Assembly: GCA_028583405.1 (NCBI GenBank)
Contig: CM053256.1
Location: 11,978,494 to 12,042,493 of the forward strand
Source: Pogonophryne albipinna
Lineage: Eukaryota; Chordata; Actinopteri; Perciformes; Artedidraconidae
DNA: 64,000 bases
Reading direction: 5' to 3'
A program made the position numbers and the translations under genes. Shown here piece after piece: positions 62,726 to 64,000 of the stretch (its first letter is position 1; each line of letters starts with the position of its first letter). The notes under the pieces were generated by a model, which saw only the letters and a list, made by a program, of their open reading frames with translations, was not told where the DNA came from and made no database searches.

Positions 62726-64000
62726 ATTCTGCTGGTGGAAACGTCCTATAATAATCCTCGCATAGTTCCTCCACGGCGCTGCGCTCCAGTCACTTTGAGG
62801 CAGACTGGTGGAGCAGAAATCCTTAGACGTACAAGCTGACGTGGGGATCCATCTCTATCCATTCCTGAGGGCCAAAGCCATGTGACCACTGGCACAAAAT
62901 GACAGATAGCCTACGCCTCAATGTGTAGGCTATATGAGTCAATGAGTTTATAAAGTAGACATTCGGCCGTATGGGAAACGAAAAATACTGCCAATGCACT
63001 TTACTCAGACACAATTTAGGCTGTTTTGAACACATTTTAAACACGGGTTTTATTTAGCGTAAATCCTATGATTTGCTTGTGGACTTTGATTGTCAAATCG
63101 CTACATTACAAAGGAAAAACAAAACATGCAATTAGATCCAATTTCACGCCAATATGCTTAACCTTCCATTTACTTACCTTTAAGTTCGTTTTAAATTCTA
63201 ACCTCATCTTAACCCTAACCTTAACCTCTGACGCCTTACGCCTTTTAAAGACACGATTTAGACTTTGCTATGAGGCTCAATCCTTGTAGCACAAATAACA
63301 TTTAATAGGCTAAAATAGAGAACTTGTTCTGAGCTTGAGGTCTTTTTTTAAGAAACAAGAGCACATGAGTCAATTGTATTGGAACATAAATTACATCTAT
63401 TTTCAGCAGATTGGCAGGTAGGTTATGAATTCTTTGTCTCTCGGGGTGAATTTAATATCGCTCCCCTGGCTATAAATAGACACATCTAGTCCACTGCAGT
63501 GGCGGAGCAATGCGAGTCATGCACTTTTGTCAGGCATCCTTCCAGTTTGGCACCCGGCGACAAAAAGACAAAGGCCTGTAAAGACAGGCTTGGTTATCTC
63601 TTGTGGTTGCTATGGGCTTGTTTGGGCCAGCATTTTTGGGATCAGTGAAACATGCAAGCTCGACTCAGTTGCAGACTTCACTGTGTCCAAATGTAATTTA
63701 ATTGCATGCTGATTGTTACAGTTCTTACGCGTTAAAGTAGATACAAAGGGCCTGAAGCAGCCTGCTCGAAGTTCATGTGAGGCTAATGCGTTTAGCTTAA
63801 TGTAAACACATGATGTTGTTTATAGGCTACGAATAATAAAATGCATTTGCCAAAGGGGCTCCAGTCTTTGCATGGCCTTTTCTTTCTTTGCAACGCCCAA
63901 CATAAACCTTTAGACACGGGCTACTTCCCACACTGCTATCCATTTTCATTTGTCATCACTGCTGAGTAAGTGGACACACGTGTCACATACTGTATCTTTA
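62726..64000. other. hoxa11b upstream region to the window edge
   Basis: No exon or homeobox is visible. hoxa13b would lie further right on the same strand. Sequence just upstream of the hoxa11b ATG is likely 5' UTR and promoter; no TATA box in a convincing position was found. Confidence 0.5.

Overview
The window is vertebrate nuclear DNA from a ray-finned (teleost) fish. Genes are split into small exons with GT-AG introns, long AT-rich gene-poor stretches lie between them, dinucleotide microsatellites are very long, and fish-type Tc1, hAT, SINE and L1 remnants are present. Four two-exon homeobox genes on the minus strand (PG2, PG9, PG10, PG11), with a miR-196 hairpin between the PG9 and PG10 genes, identify most of the HoxAb cluster, one of the two HoxA copies left by the teleost genome duplication. 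No species can be named from sequence alone.

Layout: 1-14.0 kb is gene-poor, with a Tc1 remnant and a telomere-like block near 3.3 kb. cbx3-like (HP1 family, +) lies at 14.67-16.48 kb and snx10 (PX domain, +) at 17.82-19.30 kb. From 19.5 to 32 kb there is no host gene; it holds a 208-bp TC microsatellite, a GT microsatellite, a LINE scrap and a 2.5-kb 5'-truncated L1-type insertion with a 12-bp target-site duplication. skap2 (-, 12 coding exons) spans 32.27-40.42 kb. A gene-free 3.3 kb follows, with retinoid-type DR5 and DR1 sites. Then come hoxa2b (43.76-45.24), a 6-kb gap where PG3-PG7 genes would sit in an unreduced cluster, hoxa9b (51.48-52.65), mir-196 (53.92-53.99), hoxa10b (55.01-56.93) and hoxa11b (60.98-62.73). 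hoxa13b would be expected just past the right edge. The order CBX3-SNX10-SKAP2-HOXA matches human 7p15, so this is an old conserved block.

The Hox genes are transcription factors arranged collinearly, and miR-196 classically targets Hox mRNAs. Candidate control sites seen directly are a DR5 on the 3' side of hoxa2b, PBX-HOX plus MEIS motif pairs in the hoxa2b intron and upstream of the gene, and six CTCF-like motifs (two exact) of which three are arranged convergently around the hoxa2b-hoxa10b interval. The points most worth checking are a one-base frameshift in skap2 exon 4, a derived base at position 9 of the miR-196 mature strand, the retained DR5 where hoxa1 is absent, an unusual acidic hinge in the cbx3-like protein, a GC donor in hoxa2b, and telomere-type repeats filling a deletion inside a Tc1 element.
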